Origin: Sialis fuliginosa
Taxonomy: Eukaryota > Arthropoda > Insecta > Megaloptera > Sialidae
Reading direction: 5' to 3'
Length of the DNA stretch: 64,000 nucleotides
Assembly: GCA_961205875.1 (NCBI GenBank)
Contig: OY540813.1
Span: forward strand, 31,963,001-32,027,000
Positions 12,536 through 24,199 of the stretch are shown one piece after another. Below the pieces are notes generated by a model. That model had not been told where the DNA came from, searched no databases, and saw only the letters and a program-made list of their open reading frames with translations. Within the stretch, counting starts at the first letter, position 1; each line of letters opens with the position of its first letter. A program made the translations under genes and the position numbers.

Positions 12536-13531
12536 ATGGTTCAACAATTTGTTGAAAATGTTTCAAGTGGTGCAAGATCATTATTTTTTAAACAAATATC
12601 TTCAGCTTTATTTTATGGATTCTCATCTTTTATGATAACAGTAGTCAATAAGACTGTTTTAACTTCATATAAATTTCCATCATTCCAAGTACTTGGTATT
12701 GGACAGATGATTGCTACAATAATTGTTCTTTACACATCAAAAAAATTAAAATTTATTGACTTTCCATCGTTAGAACGTGGAACATTTAAAAAAACATGGC
12801 CTTTGCCTTTGATATATATTGGAAATATGCTATTTGGTTTAGGAGGTACCAAGGAACTGAGCTTACCTATGTTTACCGCTTTAAGAACATTTACAATATG
12901 GATGACTATGATTGGTGAAAGTTATATTTTGAAAATTCGTCCAAATTTTGGTGTTCAGTTCAGTGTCTATACAATGATTGTCGGTGATTTAATAGCTGCT
13001 TCAAATGATTTAGCATTTAATTTAACTGGTTACGTGTTTGTATTATTCAACAACTTTTTTACTGCAATGAACGGTGTCTTTATGAAGAGGAAGCTTGATT
13101 CTAAATATTTAGGGAAATATGGACTGATGTTTTATAATTCATTGTTTGTAATCCTTCCTGCAGTTTTGTTTGCATGGAAAATAGGAGATATTGATGCTGT
13201 ATGTAAATTTGATAGTTGGGGAAACTATTTTTTTTTATTTCAATTTTTTTTGTCATGTATTATGGGTTTTATTTTAAATTATAGCGTGCTAATGTGTACA
13301 TATTATAACTCTGCTTTGACTACAACAATAGTTGGTTGCTTGAAGAATATATGTGTAACTTATTTAGGAATGTTTATTGGTGGTGATTATATATTTTCAT
13401 GGGTGAATTTCATTGGACTGAATCTTAGTGTTTTAGGTAGTTTAATTTATACTTATTTGATTTTCCAAAAAAAACCATCAATAAAGTCATCATCTGAATT
13501 ACCAAAAAGTAAACAGATGAATGTTGTATAG
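12536..13531 (+). CDS. Nucleotide-sugar transporter, fringe-connection/SLC35D type, copy 1
   Basis: This is a multi-pass Golgi/ER membrane protein of the triose-phosphate/nucleotide-sugar transporter family. The fly and human relatives (frc, SLC35D2) import UDP-sugars used for proteoglycan synthesis and Notch glycosylation. It has 331 residues in one uninterrupted exon. Conserved family blocks include NKTVLTSYKFPSFQVLG, LGKYGLMFYN, YYNSALTTTIVGCLKN and GGDYIFSWVNFIGLN, with about ten hydrophobic segments. It forms a tandem pair with 16161-17159, and the two are roughly four-fifths identical by eye. This copy has the more unusual residues: ALRTFTIWMT where copy 2 has ALRRFSILMT, and VGDLIAAS where copy 2 has AGALIAAS. 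AATAAA lies at 13788-13793. The exact substrate cannot be read from the sequence. Confidence 0.93.
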   Translation: MVQQFVENVSSGARSLFFKQISSALFYGFSSFMITVVNKTVLTSYKFPSFQVLGIGQMIATIIVLYTSKKLKFIDFPSLERGTFKKTWPLPLIYIGNMLFGLGGTKELSLPMFTALRTFTIWMTMIGESYILKIRPNFGVQFSVYTMIVGDLIAASNDLAFNLTGYVFVLFNNFFTAMNGVFMKRKLDSKYLGKYGLMFYNSLFVILPAVLFAWKIGDIDAVCKFDSWGNYFFLFQFFLSCIMGFILNYSVLMCTYYNSALTTTIVGCLKNICVTYLGMFIGGDYIFSWVNFIGLNLSVLGSLIYTYLIFQKKPSIKSSSELPKSKQMNVV

Positions 13532-16160
13532 CATATGATTATATTAAGAAAATAATACTATGTAGTTTCAATTCAACTTTTTTTAAAGAATTTTTTAAGG
13601 TGCCACATTATTTAATATTTTGTCTTTTTTATGATTGTGTGATATTTGAATTTATTTATTTATAGATAGGTACGTGTTGAATATATTCGGCTGGATATAT
13701 CATGGAATTTTATTTAAATTTTTTGGTTAACATACATATTGTAGACACCATTCTATAACATAGTGTTAACGATACTTTTTTATTATAAATAAATTTCTCA
13801 AGTTTTTTTATGTTTTTTAAATTTTATATATTTAATTTATATAATAAATGCTTATTAAATCAATGAATTGTATACAATTTTGTACAAATTTTAAATGTAA
13901 AAAAAACTACCAAAGAAATATTAATTTTAAATATACCTATTCATTTATGTGAAGTAATGAATTATAGGTACACTTAATTGTAATTTATGTTTATGCCTAA
14001 ACATTTTTCTTTTTTAAAAGTGTTATTAATATTAAGTTATACATTTTAACCAGTGCACTTCAATGTTAGTTACTATTAAAATTAAAATATTTGTAATTTT
14101 CATTCTTATAAATATATCCAAAGAATGACATAGATCTGACCAATACTGTAAAAATGTACTCATGACAAATATGGGATTTATGTACAATAAAGTTTATATC
14201 TCAAACATTAATAATTTTATTTCAACATTTCAAAATATTGTTAGTTTGAATTCTAGGTGTATGTCATGTCTTCTTGATTGTATAGATATATCATAGATGT
14301 TTTTATTAATGTATACCTATTATATATGAGGAGGTGAGTTCCAAAACTCATTCATTCCATTTCTTTTTTAAATCAAGATGAATTGGATTTTGAAAGAATG
14401 TCAAAAATTCTTTCAAAATTCACTGCATCTCTTAATTTTAATAATTTCAAATGAATATTACTTAACAGGGGTGGCAGTAATAAAATAATTTTTCCTACAA
14501 AACTTGCTTATTTTTTAAAGATCTTTTCAACAATACCACTTTCAACCTACCGAGCTATTTAAAATTCTGGAGTTCTAGACATTTTGGATGGCGACCTTCC
14601 TGTGAAATAATATCACCTTTCGATTCTCTATTATGGCTTTTATAGTAATTTTTTACTTCCATGTTCTGAAAGAAATGGAAGTATTGTAATACCATCAAAA
14701 AATCGTGTCCGAGATAATGACAGATTCTGAATGTACTAACTTCAAAACTTAAAGAAAAGTTAATTTCCGCATGGCGGCTGTGCGTGTGTCTGGATGTAGA
14801 ATTTTTTTTCGTTCACGATAACTAATTTAAAAATGTATCGATCTGAATTCTTTTTGGGGAAAATGTTTGTCTCAGTGAGTACTTCAGACCTGTTGATTTT
14901 GGTGCTAATCGGATTAGGGGTTTTAGAAATATTCGAATTAAATATATATTTTTGTCTAAAAAGACTTGGTACATTTGTAGTTCAATTGAACCTTAGGGAC
15001 ATTTACTATTTGTACGTGCCTAAACAGCTATTGAAGGAGTAAAAACCACCCTCAAAATTTGAATTTTAAATACAAATTAATGTCATTACTTTATGTTGCC
15101 TTGGAAACAAATGCAACTAAATTCAAATTTTACAAAGATGAGTTTTATTTTAGACAAATCCCATTGAAATTTCTCATATATTAAAAATTATTTAAAAATA
15201 TATTAAAGAACATGGAAGTCATGTATGGTTCTCCATACCGATATTTTTTTAACTCAACTCGCTCTACGACTAACCATTTCAAAAAAAAAAAATGTTACAG
15301 ATGGTCTGATTCACCCTGTATATATTTATAATATAATTAAAATTTGTGTTATTAATTTTACTATGTATATTTATAATTTATAATAATAAAACAAACTTGT
15401 TTGTTTAAACGTCAAAAATTTATTTAAGAAAAGGTAATCGCAAGCTTTCGATTCACAGAATCATCGTCAGGCTAAAATATAATAAATAACAATTAAATAC
15501 AATTAACATCACTACTATTATAATATTATTTATAATAATATACACATAAAATTAATCTTAAACTGAAAGGAAATAAGTATAAACCTTGATAAAAGATTAC
15601 ACATAAATTATCTCAGAGTTTGCAGTTGTTATGTGTTCATTGTATTTTTTAATTACTAAATTCTTGATTGAAATGATAATTCGATTAAAAATAGTTATTC
15701 AATCATAAAGTTTGAAACAAAACGGAAAACATTTGTATGCAAGTGAACACGTGTGCATATTAAATTGTATCGTGTGATACTGACTTCGCGAATTTGTAGT
15801 ATGACATTGACAGTTGACAACACGACTTTAATAATGAATATTGTAATAAATATAAATGCTCAATAAAATTGAAACTTTTGTTGTACCGCACAGCCAAAGA
15901 TGTTGTGAATTAAACAAACCGTATTGTGACGTATACAAAATTCTTAAGTAGTTAAGAATGCGTACGTGCTATTTTAAATAACAATTTATCGTGTTTATTG
16001 TTCATAATAAATACTTAATGAAAACATTAAAATCTATAAAAATGGGTTGTATGTTACATTTAACTTAATATAAATAATATATTAAATGTGTGTCCTAAAT
16101 AAAAAATAAAATTGGTGCTATGATATTCGGGAATAATATATTAAATTGATATTATTTAAG
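13532..16160. other. Spacer between the two transporter genes, with repeat debris
   Basis: The first ~270 bp is the 3' UTR of copy 1. From about 14325 to 15322 there is repeat-derived DNA: it begins with GAGGAGGTGAGTTCCAAAAC, a motif found as a hairpin at 24360-24455, and ends with GATTCACCCTGTATA, a terminus like that of FB-A. A short 69-codon frame at 14833 inside it has no recognisable similarity. 15420-15480 carries the dispersed motif GATTCACAGAATCATCGTCA. The last ~500 bp is upstream DNA of copy 2, and an AG just before its ATG suggests a 5' UTR intron. Confidence 0.5.
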
Positions 16161-17159
16161 ATGACTGTGAATCAGTGCACTAATGATGCTGTTGTGGGAA
16201 GATCTATGGTATTTAAACAAGTAATTTCTGCTGTTTCTTATGGATTTGCATCATTTATGATAACAGTTGTTAATAAAACTGTTTTAACTTCGTATAAATT
16301 TCCATCGTTTCAAGTATTAGGCCTCGGGCAGATAATAGCTACAATCTTAGTATTGTACACAGCAAAAAAATTAAGAATTGTTGAATTTCCATCACTAGAA
16401 CTTGGAACATTTGGTAAAATATGGCCTCTACCACTGATTTATATTGGCAATATGTTGTTTGGACTCGGTGGAACCAAAGAACTCAGTTTGCCAATGTTTA
16501 CTGCCTTAAGAAGATTTTCTATTTTGATGACAATGATTGGAGAATTTTATATCCTTGGTATACGTCCTAACTTTGGAGTTCAGTTCAGTGTATATACAAT
16601 GATTGCTGGTGCTTTAATAGCTGCGTCAAATGATTTGGCTTTCACACTGATAGGATATACATTCGTATTGTTTAATAATTTTTTCACTGCGATGAATGGT
16701 GTTTATATGAAGAAAAAACTCGACTCTAAAGATTTAGGAAAATATGGTTTAATGTTTTACAATTGTTTATTTATGTTTTTACCTGCCTTAATATTTGCCT
16801 GGAGTACAGGAGATATAGAAAGCGCTTATAATTTTGAACAGTGGAATAATATGTTCTTTTTATGCCAATTTTTAGTATCCTGTTTTATGGGATTTATATT
16901 AAATTATAGTATGATTGTATGCACATATTACAATTCAGCATTAACTACAACAATTATTGGCTGTTTAAAGAATATATGTGTAACTTATTTAGGTATGTTT
17001 ATTGGGGGTGACTATATATTCTCATGGGTGAATTTTATCGGCTTGAATCTTAGTGTAATAGGTAGTTTAATTTACACATATGTAACATTTCGAAAAAAAC
17101 AGACACCAACTTATGTTCCTATTATTACAGAAAAAAATAATCAGTCACAAATTGTTTAG
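16161..17159 (+). CDS. Nucleotide-sugar transporter, fringe-connection/SLC35D type, copy 2
   Basis: This is the tandem paralogue of 12536-13531, with 332 residues in a single coding exon. The first ATG is at 16161; the frame is open slightly upstream but has no ATG there, and TTTAAG just before it could be a splice acceptor. It keeps the family-typical ALRRFSILMTMI and AGALIAASNDLAF blocks and the C-terminal YNSALTTTIIGCLKN and GGDYIFSWVNF signature, so it is the more conserved member and the better candidate for the ancestral role of UDP-sugar import into the Golgi. The N- and C-terminal tails differ completely from copy 1. Third-position differences are common, so the duplication is not recent. 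The annotation as an frc-like transporter is firm; the substrate is inference. Confidence 0.94.
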   Translation: MTVNQCTNDAVVGRSMVFKQVISAVSYGFASFMITVVNKTVLTSYKFPSFQVLGLGQIIATILVLYTAKKLRIVEFPSLELGTFGKIWPLPLIYIGNMLFGLGGTKELSLPMFTALRRFSILMTMIGEFYILGIRPNFGVQFSVYTMIAGALIAASNDLAFTLIGYTFVLFNNFFTAMNGVYMKKKLDSKDLGKYGLMFYNCLFMFLPALIFAWSTGDIESAYNFEQWNNMFFLCQFLVSCFMGFILNYSMIVCTYYNSALTTTIIGCLKNICVTYLGMFIGGDYIFSWVNFIGLNLSVIGSLIYTYVTFRKKQTPTYVPIITEKNNQSQIV

Positions 17160-17609
17160 TATTAAATATTGATGTATCTTTCATTCGCATTACAAATTCA
17201 ATAAGGAAAAAATATTACTTGTACATACATATACCAAAATAATGGTGTTCCTATATGTTATACCAAATATAGAAAAATGAATATTGCTACCCTCAATGCA
17301 ATAGATAAATTTTGAATAATCTTGTACATATTTATATTTTGTAACTAGTGCATTGGACCCGGTGTTACCCGAGGATATAAATTTAATCTATGTATAATAA
17401 ACTTAAATTAGAAACTGTATATTTTTTTCAGTTAAATTATTTCTATATTGGAATATAGAAATTTCCAGGTTAACTGTTTGCAAACGTTAATTTAAAACAT
17501 TAAACATTTTTTTTTATGAAAAAAAAATACACACCTAAACAAGGCTCTACGATAAGTGGATATTGTCCGAATCCTGATAGATGACCTAGGGCTTTTTCTC
17601 TTATACAGG

Positions 17610-17679
17610 CAGTGGCGTAGTAAGCATAATTGGCGCCCGGGGCATGAAACCCCCTTGCCCCCCCCTCGCTACGCCACTG
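17610..17679. mobile_element. 70-bp hAT-type miniature element
   Basis: The ends CAGTGGCGTAG and CTACGCCACTG are inverted and flanked by an exact 8-bp duplication, TATACAGG (17602-17609 and 17680-17687). The size and termini fit hAT. The target was the very end of the element at 17684-18034, so the duplication includes the first bases of that element. Confidence 0.85.
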
Positions 17680-17683
17680 TATA

Positions 17684-18034
17684 CAGGTGAGGCATTTAAA
17701 GTGTTACAGATTTTTATCTCAGAACCATCGCATATTTGAAAAAAATGTTGAGACCAAAATATGTTTAGTTGTGAGATTTTGTTAGATATTTTGTAAAGAT
17801 TAGCTAATTTAAAGAAAAGTTTTCAATGAAAGATTCGTGTTTTTTCACGTAGAATAAGATTACTAAATAAAAACTATAGGTTCCTAATTAAAAAAAATAA
17901 TGTTGACCCTCAAATAACCCTTAAGGTTATGATAAAATAACAAAAAAATATTACTATTCGATTATCTCCTCACAACCGAACATTTTTTGATAAAATGAGA
18001 TAAAAATCTGTAACACTTTAAATGCCCCACCCTG
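17684..18034. mobile_element. 351-bp inverted-repeat element (TA-flanked)
   Basis: The left end CAGGTGAGGCATTTAAAG and right end CTTTAAATGCCCCACCCTG are inverted, and the match continues for about 40 bp (GTGTTACAGATTTTTATCTC). It is flanked by TATA. The 70-bp hAT miniature at 17610-17679 has landed at its left tip. Confidence 0.75.
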
Positions 18035-18735
18035 TATATAGAGATATGTATATACAAAACAATTTATAAGTCCTCATAATTAAATAGCGAATCTCCATAT
18101 TATGTACTAATAATGTATAAATAGTTTGCTACATAGTATTTAATATACTTTCATATCTGTTATTGTCAGTTATTGAATATTTACATTTTTTATTTTTTGT
18201 TGTCTTTTACAGTTACATGTGTAGAATAAATATTTATTAATTTATTAACTGTGTACAGCTTTTGTTTATAATATTTAAACAAACATATATATAAATGTTT
18301 AATTAAATTACCTATTGTACTGGCTTGTATAAAGTATATAAATGCTCTTTCTCATTGTCAGTGTTATTCATATCATTTATAATAGTGTTTCTCAATTTTT
18401 TAATACAAGTACGTCACAATTATATGTTGATTTAAAAACATATTTTATTAACGTTATGTAAAGAAACACTGCAATATATAGTATAAATATATGTACATAC
18501 ACTCAATTTAAAGATTTTTAATACTTTTTAGAGTCAATAGTGATAAAAAATTTTTGAATAGCAATGTAATCTCACGTACTATACATTTTATATGTGTTTA
18601 TTTTTGTAAGAGTACCATAAAATTTTTAATGAAGCAACAAACATTGTACATATAATCAAAAGCAGGGATACAACACAATGTAATTAATTGTTTGAACCAT
18701 TGAAATATAATGATTTAATTGCCTTCTTTTTTTAA
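18035..18735. other. AT-rich intergenic DNA, nothing recognised
   Basis: No reading frame, RNA or element end is recognisable between the TA-flanked element and the piggyBac-type element. Confidence 0.45.
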
Positions 18736-19525
18736 CCTGCAAGTGGAGGCGTGAAAAATCCTCACGTCAGTGGAGGCGTTGGGTCAAATTGACCCGTTAG
18801 ACTTTAAGGACTATTTGAAGCACTCTTTAATTACATAATTATTTTATTATTAAGTAAAACATGTCATTAGATCCTCAGTCTAATATAAACATAATATACC
18901 CCATTTTTATTTTTTTATTTTTAAGATGTATACAACATAAAAATTATGAAAACGTAAAATTATTTTAATTACAACAATATTGACAAAATATGTTTGTATG
19001 ATTTAAATAAACGTAGTGGAGGGTTTGAATATTGAATTTTTCGGGTCTGATGAAAAATGTTTTTTTTTTGATGGCCGGCCATGTTGTAAAAAAGTCACGT
19101 TAGCAAAAGCATTGGGTCAGATTGACCCATCAACAACTTTGTGGAGATATAACATACCATGTTTCTGTGATAAACTCAAACTAATTAATGTCAACTGTTC
19201 AACATGATTCAATTTGAAGGTAGACTGGCAGATAAGTAAAGAAATAATTTTCTTCTGTAGGCTTTCATGGCCGTTGTCCATAAGAGCTAACTTTTTGGGC
19301 TGTTGTCAACGTTGTCGTATTATGTTTCTTGACGTTTCGACTCTCATGTCGGAATTTTCTTCAGAAAACTCTGATATGACAGTCGAAACATCGAGAAACA
19401 TAATACCACAACGTGGACAATAGCCTGAAAAATTAGTTCTTAAGTAAAGAAATAATTTCGTTTTGTTAATAGAGCTCTTCTTAGATGTCACTGGGTCAGA
19501 TGGACCACATACCTCCACTGGCGGG
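18736..19525. mobile_element. piggyBac-type non-autonomous element, 790 bp
   Basis: It is flanked on both sides by TTAA (18732-18735, 19526-19529). The ends CCTGCAAGTGGAGGCG and CCTCCACTGGCGGG are inverted. TTAA target sites with CC...GG termini are the hallmark of piggyBac. The interior repeats the motif TGGGTCAAATTGACCC and variants, carries a 63-codon frame from 19016 of unknown meaning, and hosts a smaller hairpin at 19280-19445. No transposase is present. Confidence 0.82.
19280..19445. repeat. Hairpin repeat inserted in the piggyBac-type element
   Basis: About 80 bp are inverted around a centre near 19362 (TTTTCTTCAGAAAA). The arms contain TTATGTTTCTTGACGTTTCG and its partner. Frames through both arms (from 19214 plus and 19518 minus) give similar peptides only because of the symmetry; they are not genes. 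Confidence 0.7.
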
Positions 19526-19862
19526 TTAAATAATGTAATGATATTTTGATTTCTTTCTGTAATGTTTTGATAAATAATATTATTATAAAGAATGATCCCT
19601 GATCAAAATATCCTTCTGGTTGCTATTGTTTTATTTTTGCAATCTCGCTTTTTAATTTACTGTATTGTTATTTAAGAATAGAAACAGAACAAGAATACCA
19701 GTAGGTACCTTTTATTTAAAAAAAGTACTGTATGTAATGATTATGATTTGAGAATTAAAAAGCTTACTGATAGTACCAATATCCAACTAAATAGTAACCC
19801 AATTAAACCCACAAGAGCAAATCCCTCCTTTCTAAACCAATTATTAAACTATCGAAATTTAT

Positions 19863-20103
19863 GGTCGATTCAGACTCGCTACAATCAAATATAAATAAAT
19901 AATTAAATCATTCACACTATAGGTATCTGTCAGGTCTCGATCCAATCTTGCTTCGATACAGCATAGTGCAAAGAATATTTTACTGGAGTGTGATCGAACC
20001 TGGCATGGATTGTACCGAAACCGGCCTGAGAGCAACTCGTTAATGTGAATATCATAAAATTTGATTGAAGTGAGACTGGCTCGATAATCTGAATCGACCC
20101 TTA
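19863..20103. mobile_element. 241-bp miniature element with GGTCGATTCAGAC ends
   Basis: The left end GGTCGATTCAGACTCG and right end ATAATCTGAATCGACCC are inverted. The interior (CACTATAGGTATCTGTCAGG, TGGCATGGATTGTACC) recurs twice in tandem at 43176-43720. It is non-coding. Confidence 0.65.
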
Positions 20104-21490
20104 AAGTTGATTGTGGGTGCTTTGACTAAGATTTTGATATTGTTGAAATTCCTTAAAAATTATAGATGTGTGCTTAAAGTTACCAGATTTTCGGAAGATG
20201 AAATCAGTACATTTTTCAAAATTTATCCAATGTTATCTATACTAGTAGTAGGATGTGAAAATCCAAATTAATGTTGCCATACTAGTGGGATATAATATGT
20301 GACTTAATATTTAATTCAACTTGACATTGTTTACACTACTAGTACAAGGGTAACAACCTTCATTAAGTTAAAGGTGATTTAAAAAATTACACCTTTAAAA
20401 ACATGATTAGACATTTTTTTCTTTTTAAAGATTGTGATTTTTAAAATTTAATCGAAAAGTGAAATTTTTAATATAATATGCTAAGTATTGTTAAGAACTA
20501 CAACTATTCATCTAATGAACCGAAGTTTGTCAACAACTGCACTTATATAATGAAAATATATAATAAATACAAGGGAATATCACCAGCATATGTTTTTATA
20601 CATTTTTATTTGGTTTTCATAAAATCCATACAGAGTCATTAAAAATCAGTACGTCTAGTCTGGTCACTTTATGTATGTTTATTTATTAATATAGTATAAA
20701 ATATTTAGATAATTTTTATCATTTTATACAAATATTTTAATTTTACAACTCAAATAAAATATTAATGATATTAACTCAAATAATTATTGTTTACTTTATT
20801 ATGTTATCATTAAATACTGATAACAAGTGCCATTTTTGTGCTATTTAATTGATAAAAAAAATATATGTGCATACTATGTTTTCAGTTAATGAATTACTTT
20901 TTATATAATGTAGGTGTTAAAAAACATATAAATAATATGGCATATACATAGGTAGTATCAATACTATCAATGATATTTACCTACATACTTATTTACAGCC
21001 AGTCAATTTATAATAGCTTAATTTTAAAATTGATTGTTCTCTTCTTACTGTCACGTAAAAATATATTGTTCTGAAATAAACAACTATTCAGCTTTTTATC
21101 TAAAAAAATACATAATTTTGTAAAATTATAAAATTTTTATATAATAAAAATGAACTGTGGGACCTCAGCCTCTAATTTACTTTCCAAAAGTGTTCTAAGA
21201 ACAGGCTTTCCAATATAGATCAGAACAATTTTGGATTTATTAATTGTTTCAACTTGTGTACAAATGCTTGAATTATAAATATGTTTTAATTGATAAGAAA
21301 TGTGCAATGATTTAGAAATATTAATGAATATAAAATTTTCTTTGTTAATTAGTATATTTCTGTAATATATTTCAAATCAATGAAGTTTTTTTATTATAAT
21401 CAATGTAATGTTAAAAATATTTTTATCATGAACTGAATCTGTGATTGAATAAATATATTTATTATTACTATTTTTTTTAAACCTTTTATT
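20104..21490. other. AT-rich intergenic DNA, nothing recognised
   Basis: Long A/T-rich stretch with no credible coding region, RNA or transposon ends. Confidence 0.45.
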
Positions 21491-21501
21491 GTGGAACTTT
21501 A

Positions 21502-21551
21502 TTTATACTCATTACTCATGGGCAAAAACCTTGTTGATCAGGGAACGTCCA
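21502..21551 (+). repeat. 50-bp exact direct repeat, left copy
   Basis: It is identical over all 50 bases to 24200-24249 (it starts TTTATACTCATTACTCATGG and ends GGGAACGTCCA). The copies are 2,698 bp apart. The sequence just right of this copy (21552-21990) belongs to a repeat family also seen at 44880-45290. Confidence 0.9.
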
Positions 21552-21990
21552 AAATGTAGATCTCAATCAGTAGAATTTGACCTTATTTTTTATTTATTTT
21601 TTAACTCAAAAATAGCGCCACCAGGGGACTAAAAGCAGTATTTTATTTTGTCCCCGCTCCTCCTCTAACTGGTTAAAAAAATCTAAAAAAAATTTGGTAA
21701 CGAGGCTTTGGTGGGACTATCGACAAATGTTAAAGTCAACAATATCATTTTAAATTTTGAAATAATAGGGAGGGGTGTCATAGAATTTTTTATTTTTATA
21801 TCTAGGCAAGTGGGGTGTCAAAATGTAGATCTCAATTAGTAGAACATGACACTTTTTTATATTATTTTCTAACTCAAAAATGCACCTATAAGTGGCTCTA
21901 AACATTCCACGTAGTACGTACTTCGGAACCTTTAAGGCATACACCCGTGTATGTCTTACCCAAATTATTTATAGAAAGTTGATTGCTTTA
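21552..21990. repeat. Dispersed repeat also present in NUDT14 intron
   Basis: Blocks such as AAAATGTAGATCTCAAT, AACTCAAAAATGGCGCC-like motifs and GGTAACGAGGCTTTGGTGGG recur at 44880-45290. No ends were resolved. It is non-coding. Confidence 0.6.
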
Positions 21991-22469
21991 CAAAAAACAA
22001 AAAATAGTGCAGTTCTTGAAATATTTTGAAAAAATAACAATTTTGAGATACTATCCCTCCTCCCTACACCTGATTTTTTTTTTATATGGTACCAGACCCA
22101 AGTTTCATCAAAATAAGTTCAGTGATTCATGAGTTATGTGTGTGATAAGCATTCTAGGGATACAGACATACAGAAAAGTGTGAATGAAAAGTGTTTGTCT
22201 TGATTTGAAAAAAAAATTGCTTTCAAAAATGATCACATAGCTTTCCTTATTCTTCAGATATGGTGAGGAAGTAAGGAAGGCCACGCTACAAGCAAACAGA
22301 TTTTTATCGAGTACAATACAAAAGTACTCGAGTACTGAGTACAAGTCACAACGAGAAGTATTTACTACTCGAGTACATTTACAAGTATAGAGTACTGAGT
22401 ACATGTTCATTATTTAATATCGATGAGGGGATGAGATAGCTAAGGGACTTAACTAAGGGCTGTGCTAAT

Positions 22470-23171
22470 TAGTGTCCGACTGAAAGCCGAACTTTGGCTT
22501 TTCTTGTTACCTTCGGCCAAAGCCGAAGCCGAAGGTTTTTGTTTTCGTCTTTCATTTTTAAAAATTTTCACAAATGAAATAAAATCAATGTGTAATTAAA
22601 TGACCTTTTTTTAACTTTTCATTTAAAAAATTAAATATGTAAACTTTTGTTGTTATTAAAATTGAAAAAAAAATCGAAAAAATATTTTCCCCCTGCCCAT
22701 AGGTTATATCTTCGAAAGTAAAAGATTTAAAAAGAATGGGATTATGTATAATATGAATTTTCAGAAAAAAATTAATGTGATTTTTGGTTTATTTAAACTC
22801 ATTGCTTTTTTTATTTGATTTTAGGTACGTGGTTTTAGAAAATTAGAGAACGTATCACTGACGCTATTAATCCTTTTTACAAGGCCAAAATAAAGAAATT
22901 TATCTATCTACATATCTATTCCTTATTTTATAATGTAAGTAATGTATGTCTTTTTTTGTGTGATTTTTTATATGCGGTTTTCTGTGAAACGTATATATAT
23001 CGCATAAAATAATACTAAACTGCGTACAATATTATACTATATAATTCAACCTTTGACTTCGGCAAAACCTTCGGCTTAATTTTGGCCGAAGCCGATTATT
23101 CAGCCGAAGGTGAAATTTTGGCCGAAGGTGGCCGAAGCCGAAGCTAAAGCCGAATATTCGGTCGGACACTA
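22470..23171. mobile_element. 702-bp hAT-type element with GCCGAA clusters
   Basis: The ends TAGTGTCCGACTGAAAGCC and its inverse at 23150-23171 are flanked by an exact 8-bp duplication, GTGCTAAT (22462-22469 and 23172-23179). Both subterminal regions carry clustered GCCGAA/TTCGGC motifs, which in hAT elements often serve as transposase-binding sites; here that is inference. No transposase is present. Confidence 0.85.
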
Positions 23172-24199
23172 GTGCTAATATTAAAACACAAAATAGATAC
23201 ATAAGTAATTTTTTTTCACAAATACATACACTTACGAAAAAAAAAAAATTTTAATCACGCATGATCATGCACAGTTATATCAATAAAAATCATGATCATG
23301 CACTCTTACTCATTATATTTTTTGCTCATGCATGGCGTGTCATGCTCATGACACGATTTAATATTTCATTTTTTTATTAAATTTTGAAATAATCAAAATA
23401 ATACTCACTTTTAAATTTTGTTGTTTTTTGGAATGCCGGCAAGAAATTTTTGATTTCCAGTATGGAACTGCTTCTTTTTTGAATGTTTAGTTTTCTGATA
23501 AAAACTAAATTTACTTTTTATACTGTATTATTTAACATAAAAAGTTGTTTTAATAGGTTATTATATTTACGTATTATGAGTTCAGAAATCAAAAAGTTAA
23601 ATTACCTTGAAAATGAATTCACAGACCTATGCCCAACAAAAACGTACGTTACACGATTGTTTTATTTACTTTTCACGATCCGAGATTTCAAAATCGCTCA
23701 TACTTACGTCAGGTCACAGCCGTGACTCGAAAGATTTACAACTCCCTCCCTGCTCTACTTTAAGCACTACTACTGCAAGACTACAATGCAATTGACTTCT
23801 CTGGTAGTGAGCCAATGAATAGTTTTAGTCATCTGTTTAGTACAAATCTGAACTCCCATAAAAATGTACTTATTACGTAATGTAATGTATTCAAGTACAT
23901 GAAAATGTACTCGAGTGCACGAAAATGTACTTGCAGTTTAAAATGCACCAAATAAAAGTACATCAAAATAATGTACTTGTAGACTGACTATCAAATACAT
24001 TAAAAGTACTCAGAGTACAGTATACGAGTACTTGTACTCTAATACCGCACAGCTCTGCCAACAAAGACAAGTCGAAATGTTCAAAAGTACAGCAAATGTA
24101 AAATAAGAACCTGCATAGCTCAATAATTTGAGTTAAACCAGTCAGTTGTGATACTGTTGCCAGTCACCATTGATTTATATTTACCATGTACTGCTTATT

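Noticed and set aside
14833-15042. 69-codon hydrophobic frame between the two transporters
   Set aside because: It lies in repeat debris, has no family resemblance and no splice context.
16146-16160. Five extra residues at the start of transporter copy 2
   Set aside because: They would begin with TTG. The first ATG is 16161.
19016-19518. Three short frames that look like repeated small genes
   Set aside because: They lie inside the piggyBac-type element and its hairpin; the similarity of two of them is due to palindromic DNA.
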